Assembly (NCBI RefSeq): GCF_033971905.1
Contig: NZ_JALBUT010000008.1
Location: 71,850-135,849 of the forward strand
Direction: 5' to 3'
DNA from: Intestinicryptomonas porci
Lineage (GTDB): Bacteria; Verrucomicrobiota; Verrucomicrobiia; Opitutales; Intestinicryptomonadaceae
Length of the DNA: 64,000 bases
The notes below the pieces were generated by a model. That model was not told the DNA's origin and did no database searches. It saw nothing but the letters and a program-made list of their open reading frames with translations. The stretch's first letter is position 1. Each line of letters opens with the position of its first letter. Made by a program: the position numbers and the translations under genes. This document shows positions 34,477-42,546 of this stretch, piece after piece.

Positions 34477-35909
34477 CGACGGGGGCTTACTGCACGGTTT
34501 TGGTTTTTGCAATCCTCTTTGCGTGGATGTTGTGGCGCAAAGACAAGGAAGTGCGCGATCTTAGAAAAGAGCTTGAATCGGTTGGCGAAGAAAATGACAT
34601 CGTGCTTGACTTCATGCACAAAATCGTTGCCGAAGTCGCTTCGGGGGCTGACAAGCACTCGGTGTATTTGCGCATTTTGCGCTCGATTACTTTGGCTTGC
34701 GGCGCGACGAGCGCGTGCATTTACGAGCGTAACTCAAAAAATAATTTGGTGGCTGTCGAAAGCGACGGCTTGTTCCCGCCCCAGCGCGAGATAAATCCGC
34801 TAATGCTGAAAACCGCAAGATCGAGGGCGGATTTCATAGACAAAATTTTAAAGGGCGAGGAGCTTGAGCCCTATGAGGGCATAATCGGGCAGGCGTCGGA
34901 AAGCGGTGAGCCTGTTTTCATCAAGCGCGCGGAGAGCAGTGCAAGGGTCGTAAACCACAAGGACGCGGCTTTGAGAATTACCTCGATTATGGCAATTCCG
35001 ATGATGTTCAGGGGCGAGTTTTACGGCGTTTTGGCGTTGGCGAACCCGATAGGCGGCGAGTATTTTTCAGATCTCGATTTTTCCATCGCTTGCTCCATTG
35101 CCGACCAGTCCGCGCTTTCTCTTTACAGTATAAACGCCTTTAACCAGCTTGTCGAAAAGAGCAAAATGGATAGCGACCTGACTCTTGCAAAAAGCGTGCA
35201 AAGCTACATTCTTCCCGAAAAATTGTGTAGCATAAACGGTTTTGACAGCGCGGCAAGATATATGCCCCAGCAGAAAGTCGGAGGGGATTTTTACGACACC
35301 TTTGATTTGGGCAGGGGGAAAATCGGGGCTGTTATCGGAGATGTTTCAGGAAAGGGCGTTTCAGCCGCAATCATTATGGCGATATGCCAGTCAAAACTGC
35401 GCTATTTGGCAAGCCGTTATTCTTCGCCATCCGAAACGCTGAAAGCACTTAATTCCGAAATGGTGGTTGCAATGCGTTCCGATATGTTCGTCACAATGGT
35501 TTACGCAATTTTCGACACCACCAAAAATAAGGTGTCTATTGCGAGGGCGGGGCATGAGAAGCCCCTTGTTTTCAGCGCGGAAGCAGGCGTTGCGGACTTT
35601 GTGAAGTCGAAGGGCATTGCAATCGGAATGGTTTCTTCCGAAATTTTTGATTGCGCGATTTACGACGTGGAGCGACCGTTCGGCGTTGGGGACGTGATGA
35701 TGCTTTATTCGGACGGAGTGACCGAAGCCGTAAATCCCGACGGCGAAGAATTTTCAACGGGGCGTTTGAAAAACGTTCTCGAAAAAACCGCATCGCTTGC
35801 GGCGGACGAGATAAACGAATTTGTAACGCGCGAAGTCGCAAAATTCTCCTGCAAATCGCGTCCGACGGACGACGATTTCACTCTTCTTACAATAAAGCGC
35901 GTTGGTTGA
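34473..35909 (+). CDS. Membrane SpoIIE-type PP2C phosphatase with GAF domain
   Basis: 478 residues. One N-terminal transmembrane segment (AYCTVLVFAILFAWMLW), a short coiled coil (RDLRKELESVGEEN), a GAF-like sensory domain at about 60-225 (SIMAIPMMFRGEFYGVLALA), a linker, and a SpoIIE/RsbU phosphatase domain at about 250-478. Metal-binding acids lie in VGGDFYDTFDLGRGKIGAVI followed by GDVSGKGVSAA and in MMLYSDGVTEAVN. It should dephosphorylate the STAS protein encoded just before it, releasing a sigma or effector switch in response to a GAF ligand. Confidence 0.88.
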   Translation: MTTGAYCTVLVFAILFAWMLWRKDKEVRDLRKELESVGEENDIVLDFMHKIVAEVASGADKHSVYLRILRSITLACGATSACIYERNSKNNLVAVESDGLFPPQREINPLMLKTARSRADFIDKILKGEELEPYEGIIGQASESGEPVFIKRAESSARVVNHKDAALRITSIMAIPMMFRGEFYGVLALANPIGGEYFSDLDFSIACSIADQSALSLYSINAFNQLVEKSKMDSDLTLAKSVQSYILPEKLCSINGFDSAARYMPQQKVGGDFYDTFDLGRGKIGAVIGDVSGKGVSAAIIMAICQSKLRYLASRYSSPSETLKALNSEMVVAMRSDMFVTMVYAIFDTTKNKVSIARAGHEKPLVFSAEAGVADFVKSKGIAIGMVSSEIFDCAIYDVERPFGVGDVMMLYSDGVTEAVNPDGEEFSTGRLKNVLEKTASLAADEINEFVTREVAKFSCKSRPTDDDFTLLTIKRVG

Positions 35910-35949
35910 TTTTTTTTAGTTAAAACTCAAAATAGAATGGATAAACATT

Positions 35950-36258
35950 ATGCCGGGTGTAGGTAAATTATTAAAACAGGCTCAGAAAATGCAAAAGGCA
36001 ATGGAGGCGGTTCAAGCCGACTTGTCCGCAAAGGAAATAGAAGTGTCGTCGGGCGGCGGCGCGGTTAAAGTCGTGGTTGACGGGCATGGCGCGGTAAAAA
36101 GCTTGAAGCTTGACGGAGAGTTTTTGAAAGAGGGCGCGGAAGTTGTCGAAAGCGCGATTTTGGAAGCCATAAACGAGGCTTGCGCAAAGGCAAAGAGCGA
36201 AAGCGAAGCCGAAATGTCGAAAATCACGGGCGGATTTTCAATGCCCGGCTTATTCTGA
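35950..36258 (+). CDS. ybaB: YbaB/EbfC nucleoid-associated protein
   Basis: 102 residues. Small dimeric DNA-binding protein. GKLLKQAQKMQKAMEAVQ and VSSGGGAVKVVVDGHGAVKS are characteristic, as is its position just before recR (4 bp), a near-universal pairing. Confidence 0.94.
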   Translation: MPGVGKLLKQAQKMQKAMEAVQADLSAKEIEVSSGGGAVKVVVDGHGAVKSLKLDGEFLKEGAEVVESAILEAINEACAKAKSESEAEMSKITGGFSMPGLF

Positions 36259-36262
36259 TTGA

Positions 36263-36859
36263 ATGAACAAGGCGTTTGAAAGTTTGTGCGCAAGTTTTGC
36301 GCGGCTTCCCGGCATGGGGCGCAAGAGTGCGGAGCGTGCCGCGCTTCATCTTGCTTTTGCCGACAGAAAGCAGGCGGAGATTTTGATTGAAAATCTTCGC
36401 CGCGCGCTCGACGTTCTCACGCCTTGCCCCAAATGTTGCGGGATTTCCGAAAACAACGCTCTTTGCGAAATTTGTTCCGACTCTTCCCGCAATCTTTCGA
36501 GCGTTTGTTTGGTGGAGACTGCCGCCGACATGGCTGCCATCGAAAAATCGGGGGCATGGAGAGGGTCTTATCATGTTTTGGGCGGAAAAATATCGCCCAT
36601 AAAAAACATAACTCCAAATGATTTAAATTTCAAAGTTCTTGAAGAACGGGCGCAGAGGGGTGAAATTTCGGAAATTGTTTTGGCTCTTTCAAACGACATG
36701 GAAGGCGAGGCGACTTGCCATTACATCTCCAAGGCTATTGCCGAAAAGTTCGGAATAAGCCTTTCGAGAATAGGTTTCGGTCTTCCGAACGGAAGTCAGC
36801 TTGGCTTTGCCGATACGGGAACTATAAAAAGCGCGCTTGCATCTCGCAAGGTCTTTTAG
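36263..36859 (+). CDS. recR: Recombination mediator protein RecR
   Basis: 198 residues. Acts with RecF and RecO to load RecA on gapped DNA. N-terminal helix-hairpin-helix (RLPGMGRKSAERAALHL), a four-cysteine zinc finger (CPKC and CEIC), and a Toprim domain (VCLVETAADMAAIEKSG; VLALSNDMEGEATCHYI). The C-terminal ISRIGFGLPNG-like end (SRIGFGLPNGSQLGFAD) corresponds to the usual TRIAxGLPxGxxLEYAD. Confidence 0.96.
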   Translation: MNKAFESLCASFARLPGMGRKSAERAALHLAFADRKQAEILIENLRRALDVLTPCPKCCGISENNALCEICSDSSRNLSSVCLVETAADMAAIEKSGAWRGSYHVLGGKISPIKNITPNDLNFKVLEERAQRGEISEIVLALSNDMEGEATCHYISKAIAEKFGISLSRIGFGLPNGSQLGFADTGTIKSALASRKVF

Positions 36860-36870
36860 AATGGTTTGCC

Positions 36871-37887
36871 ATGAGATTTTTACTTATCCTTTTTTTTATA
36901 CTTTCGCCCGCTTTTTTGTTTTCCCAATCCGTTGAAATTTCGGGAAATGAACCTGAAATAAAGGCAGAGGAATTGGTTGTTTTTGAAAGCCCCATGTCGA
37001 ACTTTGACGGTGCGGTTTTGGGGCTTGTTGAGGGGCTTACGGAGTTTCTTCCCGTATCCTCCACGGGGCATTTGATTCTTGCGGGAAATCTCTTGGGGCT
37101 AAATTCCGACGAGCCTGCCGTTGACGGAAACGGCAAGTTCATAAAAAGCGAAAGCGGCGACGGATATTACACTGTAAAAGACGCTGTTGACGCGTATTGC
37201 ATTGTAATACAGATTGCCGCGATTGCCGCTGTTTTGTTCGTGTATTGGAAAGACGTTTCAAGCATGCTCCTTGGGCTTGTCGGCAAGAGCGTTGTAGGCT
37301 TTAAGCTTTTGCGCAACTTGACTGTGGCGTTTATTCCGGCAGTGGTTGCCGGGCTTTTGCTGCATAGGGCAATCGAGAATTATTTGTTTTCTGTTTGGCC
37401 CGTTATTTACGCGCTTATTATGGGCGCGCTTGCGATGTTTTTTGTGCAGGACAAATACGGCAAGTCTTTCAATACTGCAACTCGCGCCGTTGAGCTTCAC
37501 GAATTGTCGGTAAAAAAATCTTTTTTGGTGGGGATGTTTCAATGTATTGCGCTATGGCCCGGCACAAGCAGATCGATGGTTACCATAATCGGCGCGTATA
37601 TGGTTGGGCTAAGACCGGTGGAGGCGGCGAAATTCAGTTTTCTGCTTGGGCTTATAACGCTTTCTGCCGCAAGTGTTTTCAAAATTTATTCAGACGGGGT
37701 TAATATGTTTGCGGCTCTGCCTGTAATGCCTCTTGCAATAGGCTTTGCCGTGGCTTTTGCAAGTTCGGTTGTTGCGGCTAAATGGCTTGTCGGATTTTTA
37801 AACCGAAGGGGGCTTGCGCCTTTTGCGTGGTACAGAATTTTACTTGCGGCTATTCTTGTCGCATATTTTTACTTTAATGCTTTTTGA
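36871..37887 (+). CDS. uppP: Undecaprenyl-diphosphatase
   Basis: 338 residues from the ATG at 36871; the open frame reaches back into recR, but that part is recR in another frame. The enzyme recycles undecaprenyl pyrophosphate for cell-wall and glycan synthesis. The signatures are LVEGLTEFLPVSSTGHL and WPGTSRSMVTIIGAYMVGL. Family members are about 265-280 residues; here about 35 extra residues come first, looking like a signal peptide (MRFLLILFFILSPAFLFSQ) plus an acidic segment, and the first loop also carries an insertion (SDEPAVDGNGKFIKSESGDG). Membrane protein with about eight helices. Confidence 0.93.
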   Translation: MRFLLILFFILSPAFLFSQSVEISGNEPEIKAEELVVFESPMSNFDGAVLGLVEGLTEFLPVSSTGHLILAGNLLGLNSDEPAVDGNGKFIKSESGDGYYTVKDAVDAYCIVIQIAAIAAVLFVYWKDVSSMLLGLVGKSVVGFKLLRNLTVAFIPAVVAGLLLHRAIENYLFSVWPVIYALIMGALAMFFVQDKYGKSFNTATRAVELHELSVKKSFLVGMFQCIALWPGTSRSMVTIIGAYMVGLRPVEAAKFSFLLGLITLSAASVFKIYSDGVNMFAALPVMPLAIGFAVAFASSVVAAKWLVGFLNRRGLAPFAWYRILLAAILVAYFYFNAF

Positions 37888-38746
37888 CGCACATACGCAT
37901 TGGTATCCTCAGGACATGTCGCTTGACCCGTCCTCTTGGGCGGCGCAAAACGGGGAATTGCATTGGGGTGCGCTCATGGGCAGGCGGCCTGATTTAAAGC
38001 CGAGTTTGCAATCGTTTCCGAGCATTGACGATTTTTTGCGCAAAATGGACGAGGCGCAAGTCGAGAGGGCGGCAATTCAAGGCTGGTATTTTTTGCGCTT
38101 GGAAAGTTGCAGGCATTGGAATTTGCAGACGGCAAAAGCCATCGAAAAACACAGGGACAGGCTTTCGGCCTTGGCGTCATTAAATTGTGCCGAAAAAGGT
38201 TTTGAGAAAGTTTTGCGGGAAGCTTTCGATATGGGGTTTTCGGGCGTTGGCGAGCTTCATGACGGCGTTCAGGGGTTTGGCTTCGACACTCCCGAATTTG
38301 ACGAATTATGCCGCTTTTGCGGGGAGCATGGCTGGTGCGTGTCTTTGCATTTGTCGGACTTTCGCACAAAGGATTATCCAAACAAGGTTTTGACCCGCAA
38401 TTCTTCTGCTTATGAGGCGGCAAGGCGAAACGGCAAAACAAAATTCTTGTTTGCCCATTTTGGCGGCGGCGATGTTTTTGAGCAGAATTTCAGCCCGCCT
38501 TCCAATGTTTATTACGATTGCGCCGCAAACACTTTTTTATATGGATTTAAAGCCTACGAGAAATTGCCTGAAAGCGTCCTTGAAAAAATCGCGTTCGGTT
38601 CCGACTATCCGCTCAGGCTCTATCCGCGCAAGTTTAAGGTTGCGGAAATGCGCGAGTTTGCAAAAGAAAATCTTGCGGCAATTCCGCAAGATTTTATCGA
38701 AAGCTTTTCCTGCGGAAATTTCCGCAATCTCATTGCTCTTCCCTGA
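37877..38746 (+). CDS. Amidohydrolase/TatD-like metal-dependent hydrolase
   Basis: 289 residues from the ATG at 37877, which overlaps the uppP end by 11 bp; the frame extends upstream but only inside uppP. N-terminal metal ligands in MLFDAHTHWYP (HxH), later histidines in VSLHLSDFR and KFLFAHFGGG and the final acid in FGSDYPLRL give the order H-x-H, H, H, D of TatD and amidohydrolase-2 proteins. Substrate unknown. It converges with hisD, overlapping its end by 17 bp. Confidence 0.8.
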   Translation: MLFDAHTHWYPQDMSLDPSSWAAQNGELHWGALMGRRPDLKPSLQSFPSIDDFLRKMDEAQVERAAIQGWYFLRLESCRHWNLQTAKAIEKHRDRLSALASLNCAEKGFEKVLREAFDMGFSGVGELHDGVQGFGFDTPEFDELCRFCGEHGWCVSLHLSDFRTKDYPNKVLTRNSSAYEAARRNGKTKFLFAHFGGGDVFEQNFSPPSNVYYDCAANTFLYGFKAYEKLPESVLEKIAFGSDYPLRLYPRKFKVAEMREFAKENLAAIPQDFIESFSCGNFRNLIALP

Positions 38747-40028
38747 TGAAAAGGCTGTTGCCGTGCGCGTCGAGCGACTCCATCTTTGAAAACGCCTTGA
38801 CGGTCGGTCGCGCTTTTTTTATTGATTTTGCGTCGTATCTCACGACGGAGGAGCGGCGCATGAAGTCAACGAGCTGCAAGCCGCTCGAAAATCTGCCAGT
38901 CCTTCCAGTAGGCAAGGTGTGGCTCGGACCTGCGGTGAAGTCGCCCAAAACTGTCGGGGTCATTTCCGTTTGCAGGATTGCCCCTGCTGTGGTGATTGCC
39001 TTTGTTAGGGTTTCTATTTTGCTTTTTTCGACTTGCAATTCAAGGTGTTCGGGGGCGATGAAGTTCGCGACTTCGGCTGCCGCTTCGAGGTTTGGCACGA
39101 AGATTACAAAGCAACCGTTTTCGATTATTTTCGCGAGTTTGTCGGCGTGCGAAAGCGGCTTTGACTGCCTCTTCAATTCGCTCGGGATTTCTTCGACAAG
39201 CTTTTTTGAGGTTGTTGCAAGGTAAATTTTTTCTTTGCCGCTACCGTGTTCGGCTTGCGAAAGCAAGTCTGCCGCGACGTTCTTTGCGGTTGCGGTTTCG
39301 TCGGCTATAATCATTACTTCGCTTGGACCCGGGAGCAAGTCAACGCCCGCTTCCCCGAAGAGCCTGCGCTTGGCTTCCATCACAAAAGCGTTGCCCGGTC
39401 CGAAAAGCTTTTCGACCTGCCTTATTGTTTTTGTACCATAGCCCATTGCGGCGATTGCTTGCGCCCCGCCGACTTTGTAGATTTCTTTCACTCCCGAAAA
39501 GTAAAGCGCGGTCAGAAGGTGCGCGTTTATTTTGCCTTCGGGCGATGGAGGGGTGCAGACGCATATTTCGGGACATCCCGCGAGATTTGCCAAAGTTGCG
39601 GTCATTACCACTGTCGATACGAGAGGAACTTGACCTCCCGGAATGTACAACCCCACGCGCTTAATCGGATAGAAATTTTCGCCTATGATTGCGCCGTGCG
39701 GGTTTTTAGCCCTCCAATTCTTCGGCATTGTGTGCTTATGGAAAAATCTCACGCATTTAATCGCGTTTTTGATTTCCCGCTTGTCGCTTGCGGGAACTTT
39801 TTTAAGGGCGTCTTTTATTTCGTCTTCGCTGACTTTCAAAGTTTTCGGGGTGAGTGACGCCTTGTCGAACTTATGAGTATATTCGATTAGAGCCTTGTCG
39901 CCGTTTTCTTTGATGTCGCTTAGAACTTTCTCCACTATTTCGGAGACATCTTTTAGCTGCATTACGGGTTTTGCCGCTTCGGCGAGGCTTTTCCAGAAAT
40001 TTTTTGAATTGAAGTCTAAAATTTTCAC
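38730..40028 (-). CDS. hisD: Histidinol dehydrogenase
   Basis: 432 residues from a GTG at 40028; the frame is open to 40103, but that stretch includes the intrinsic terminator of rpmE, so the GTG is preferred and gives normal family length. Oxidises L-histidinol to L-histidine with NAD in two steps, zinc-dependent. MIIADETATAKNVAADLLSQ followed by AEHG is the family signature; FIAPEHLEL holds the catalytic Glu-His pair. No other his gene is close. It overlaps the convergent amidohydrolase gene. Confidence 0.93.
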   Translation of the reverse strand: MKILDFNSKNFWKSLAEAAKPVMQLKDVSEIVEKVLSDIKENGDKALIEYTHKFDKASLTPKTLKVSEDEIKDALKKVPASDKREIKNAIKCVRFFHKHTMPKNWRAKNPHGAIIGENFYPIKRVGLYIPGGQVPLVSTVVMTATLANLAGCPEICVCTPPSPEGKINAHLLTALYFSGVKEIYKVGGAQAIAAMGYGTKTIRQVEKLFGPGNAFVMEAKRRLFGEAGVDLLPGPSEVMIIADETATAKNVAADLLSQAEHGSGKEKIYLATTSKKLVEEIPSELKRQSKPLSHADKLAKIIENGCFVIFVPNLEAAAEVANFIAPEHLELQVEKSKIETLTKAITTAGAILQTEMTPTVLGDFTAGPSHTLPTGRTGRFSSGLQLVDFMRRSSVVRYDAKSIKKARPTVKAFSKMESLDAHGNSLFIREEQ

Positions 40029-40084
40029 GATTAAAAAAATTGCCGCATTTTGGCGCGGTTGCAACAAAATTTTGTTTGTGTAAA

Positions 40085-40111
40085 CAAAAAACGCCCGCTT
40101 CAAGCAGGCGT
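40085..40111 (-). terminator. Terminator of rpmJ-rpmE
   Basis: Minus-strand stem ACGCCTGCTT/AAGCGGGCGT with a T run, 27 bp after the rpmE stop and before hisD. Confidence 0.8.
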
Positions 40112-40137
40112 CGGTTTAAAAGCATGAAAGTAGAAAA

Positions 40138-40386
40138 TTATGCGCGGCGGCGACCGAACTTCTTTTGGAACTTTTCAACGCGGCCGGCGGTGTCAACGAA
40201 GCGTTTTTCACCCGTGTATGCTGGGTGAGAGTCTGCGGTGATGTCGCGCACAATCATTTGGTATTCAACGCCGTCGATGGTTTCAACCTGCTTGCTTCTC
40301 ATTGTGGAGCGGGTCAAAAAACGCGCGCCTGTCGAAACGTCAACAAAGCAAACAGGCTTGTAATCTGGATGAATTTTGTCTTTCAT
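40138..40386 (-). CDS. rpmE2: Ribosomal protein L31, zinc-independent type B
   Basis: 82 residues. Begins MKDKIHPDYKPVCFVDVSTG and ends in a basic tail (KFQKKFGRRRA). The length and the lack of the CxxC zinc ribbon identify the type B form; only one cysteine is present. GGAGAGG precedes the start. It follows the L36 gene, both on the minus strand. Confidence 0.94.
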   Translation of the reverse strand: MKDKIHPDYKPVCFVDVSTGARFLTRSTMRSKQVETIDGVEYQMIVRDITADSHPAYTGEKRFVDTAGRVEKFQKKFGRRRA

Positions 40387-40411
40387 TTGTAAAAACCTCT
40401 CCGTTATTTAA

Positions 40412-40537
40412 TTAACCCTGCTTTGCCTTGTAGCGAGGATTTGTCTTGTTGATTACGTACACACGACCCTTTCTGCGCACTACTTTGCAGTCCGGATGAC
40501 GGGTCTTCAAAGATTTAATGGATGATACTACTTTCAT
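40412..40537 (-). CDS. rpmJ: Ribosomal protein L36, zinc-ribbon-less form
   Basis: 41 residues: MKVVSSIKSLKTRHPDCKVV then RRKGRVYVINKTNPRYKAKQ and Gly. The canonical form has three Cys and one His for zinc; here a single Cys remains, as in YkgO-type paralogues. First gene of the pair with the type B L31 gene, 25 bp apart. A -35-like TTGACA is upstream. Confidence 0.93.
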   Translation of the reverse strand: MKVVSSIKSLKTRHPDCKVVRRKGRVYVINKTNPRYKAKQG

Positions 40538-40571
40538 GATTCTTCAACTTTGATTTTGAGGAAAAGTTAAA

Positions 40572-40600
40572 ACAAAATGCTATATGGCAAAATCTGTCAA
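40572..40600 (-). promoter_or_regulatory. Possible promoter of rpmJ-rpmE
   Basis: Minus-strand TTGACA (40595-40600) with a 17-bp spacer to TTTTGT (40572-40577). The -35 is perfect, the -10 weak. I see no convincing Zur palindrome. Confidence 0.35.
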
Positions 40601-40656
40601 GCTTTTCCGTAAATTTTCTTTATATTTTTTTTCAAATTTCCGATAAGAGCCGATTT

Positions 40657-41532
40657 TTAATGTTTATCCTGCTTTAAAAGGAAACTTTTTACCGTGTTCG
40701 ACATAAGCATTGCGACTGTCATCGGTCCGACGCCTCCCGGCACGGGAGTTATGAACGAGCATTTTGAAGCCACGTTTTCAAAATCGACGTCTCCGACGAG
40801 GCGGTAGCCCGACTTCTTTTCGGCGCAAGGAATGCGGTTTATGCCGACATCTATTACGCACGCGCCTTCCTTTACCATGTCTTCGGTTACAGTCAGGGGT
40901 CTGCCTACCGCCGCTATCAGAATGTCAGCCTCTTTGCAAATTTCCTTCAAGTTTTCGCTTTTTGAGTGGCAGACGGTGACGGTTGCGTCTATGCCTTTTT
41001 GCATCAGAAGAAGCGCGAGGGGCTTGCCGACAATCAGGCTTCTTCCTATGACAACCGCCTTTTTGCCTTTTGTTTCAACTCCCGAACGCTTTATAAGCTC
41101 GATAATCCCCGCAGGAGTGCATGCGACGAACGCAGTTTTGTTTTCCTGGCAGAGCTTGCCCAAATTCGAGAAGCTGAATCCGTCAACGTCTTTCGATGCC
41201 GCGACCCTGTTGAATGTGGCTTGCTCGTTTAAATGTTTTGGAAGCGGAGCCTGAACCAAAATCGCGTCAACCCCGTCGTCTGAATTAAGTTTGTCGATGA
41301 GCGCGTCAAGCTCAGACTGGGTTGTCGTTTCGGGCAGGATGTTGAGCCTGCTTTCTATTCCGATTTTTGCGGCGACCTTGCTCTTCTTTGCGACGTAAGA
41401 CACCGATGCGGGATCGTCTCCGACCCTGATTAGCGCGACGCACGGCTTGCGCCCCGAAATATTTGCGAGCTTTTCGCTAAGTTCTGCGTGTATTTCTTCC
41501 GAAATTTTGTTTCCGTCTATTAAGTTTGGCAT
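40657..41532 (-). CDS. folD: Methylenetetrahydrofolate dehydrogenase/cyclohydrolase
   Basis: 291 residues, usual length. Interconverts 5,10-methylene-, methenyl- and 10-formyl-tetrahydrofolate with NADP. Catalytic lysine in SYVAKKSKVAAKIGI; VIGRSLIVGKPLALLL is the dinucleotide site and PVPGGVGPMTVAMLM the C-terminal signature. Five bp after the lipoprotein gene on the same strand. It supplies one-carbon units also used by MetH further on. Confidence 0.96.
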   Translation of the reverse strand: MPNLIDGNKISEEIHAELSEKLANISGRKPCVALIRVGDDPASVSYVAKKSKVAAKIGIESRLNILPETTTQSELDALIDKLNSDDGVDAILVQAPLPKHLNEQATFNRVAASKDVDGFSFSNLGKLCQENKTAFVACTPAGIIELIKRSGVETKGKKAVVIGRSLIVGKPLALLLMQKGIDATVTVCHSKSENLKEICKEADILIAAVGRPLTVTEDMVKEGACVIDVGINRIPCAEKKSGYRLVGDVDFENVASKCSFITPVPGGVGPMTVAMLMSNTVKSFLLKQDKH

Positions 41533-41537
41533 AATGT

Positions 41538-41882
41538 TTATCTTGAAAATTTAATCATGTCGGCTTTTAGGACATTGCCGTCCTGCGTTCCGGTAAGCAC
41601 CCCGCGGATTACGACGTTTCTATCCATGTATTGCTCAACATTCGACATTACCATGTTTGAAAAGTCTATGTAGGAGACAAAATTGCCGTCGGTGTCGTAA
41701 AATGCGTAAAGATACGGCTTGGCGTATTTTTCATGGGTAAAGCGGCTTATGGTGCATTTCATTTTGCCTTCCATTATTTGCGGCTCTTTTGTCGGCTTGT
41801 AGCGTGGACTTTGGCACCCCGAAAAAAATGCCGCCGTAAAAATAAAAATTGCAAAAGCGAAAATATTTGAAAGTCTTTTCAT
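41538..41882 (-). CDS. Small lipoprotein of unknown function
   Basis: 114 residues. Lipoprotein signal with lipobox FSGC at residue 22 (IFTAAFFSGCQSPRYKPT). The mature part looks like a single small beta-barrel (MKCTISRFTHEKYAKPYLYA; VVIRGVLTGTQDGNVLKADM), reminiscent of an OB- or SH3-like fold, but I do not recognise a family. Stands before folD with 5 bp between and is divergent from the YacP-like gene. Confidence 0.7.
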   Translation of the reverse strand: MKRLSNIFAFAIFIFTAAFFSGCQSPRYKPTKEPQIMEGKMKCTISRFTHEKYAKPYLYAFYDTDGNFVSYIDFSNMVMSNVEQYMDRNVVIRGVLTGTQDGNVLKADMIKFSR

Positions 41883-41955
41883 GTTTATAAAAAAATTACA
41901 TCTTCATTTATAAAATAACCCAAGCCCAACTTTCAACATTCAAATTGAAAATAAA

Positions 41956-42513
41956 ATGAGTGTTCCCGACATAAAGCGCAAGCATCTTTTGGTGGACGGC
42001 TGGAATATCATCCGCGCTCACAAGGATATGGCGCGCGCCTTTGAGGAGCTTGGGCAGGACGCGGCAAAGAGAATGCTTTCCGACATGCTATCTCCTATTC
42101 ACGACATTTTGGGCTACCGCGTCACAATCGTTTACGACGGCAGGGGCGACGACATCAACGTGGAAAAAATCGGGCTTTCAAAAACATTTTCCGAAGTTTA
42201 CACTCCGTCTTGCATGACTGCCGACGAGCTGATAGAACAGATGTGCGCGACTTCAAAAAATCCGCGCAACATTACTGTTGCAAGCAGGGACAATTTGATA
42301 AGGTTGACTGCCATGGGGTTCAAGGTCGAAAGCATTACGAGCTTTCAGCTTTTCGGCTGGGCGGAAAGTGCTTCAAGGATGCTGGCGCGGAAATTTGAAG
42401 ACGTAAAAAGCGAAAGCGGAAAAAAGTGGCGCGAAAGCACCGCCGCTTTCGGAAATATCGAGGAGCTTTTGAAGTCCCGAAAAAATGGGAGCGGCGGGAA
42501 ATCAAAGGCTTGA
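41956..42513 (+). CDS. YacP/Rae1-like NYN-domain ribonuclease
   Basis: 185 residues. Begins HLLVDGWNIIRAHKDM and has VTIVYDGRGDDIN, TADELIEQMC and ITVASRDNLIRLTAMG, the acidic residue order of NYN/PIN-like metal-dependent nucleases of the YacP family. The B. subtilis member Rae1 cleaves mRNA in the ribosome A site; the same role here is inference. The C-terminal 45 residues are helical and charged. The Sel1 gene follows by 33 bp. Confidence 0.82.
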   Translation: MSVPDIKRKHLLVDGWNIIRAHKDMARAFEELGQDAAKRMLSDMLSPIHDILGYRVTIVYDGRGDDINVEKIGLSKTFSEVYTPSCMTADELIEQMCATSKNPRNITVASRDNLIRLTAMGFKVESITSFQLFGWAESASRMLARKFEDVKSESGKKWRESTAAFGNIEELLKSRKNGSGGKSKA

Positions 42514-42546
42514 TTATTGAAAACAAAAAATCTATATGTTTAATTG

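Noticed and set aside
39246..39857. 203-residue plus-strand ORF antisense to hisD
   Set aside because: Shadow of hisD without a domain pattern.
40538..40656. Zur operator before rpmJ
   Set aside because: No convincing palindrome could be found by eye in the AT-rich stretch.
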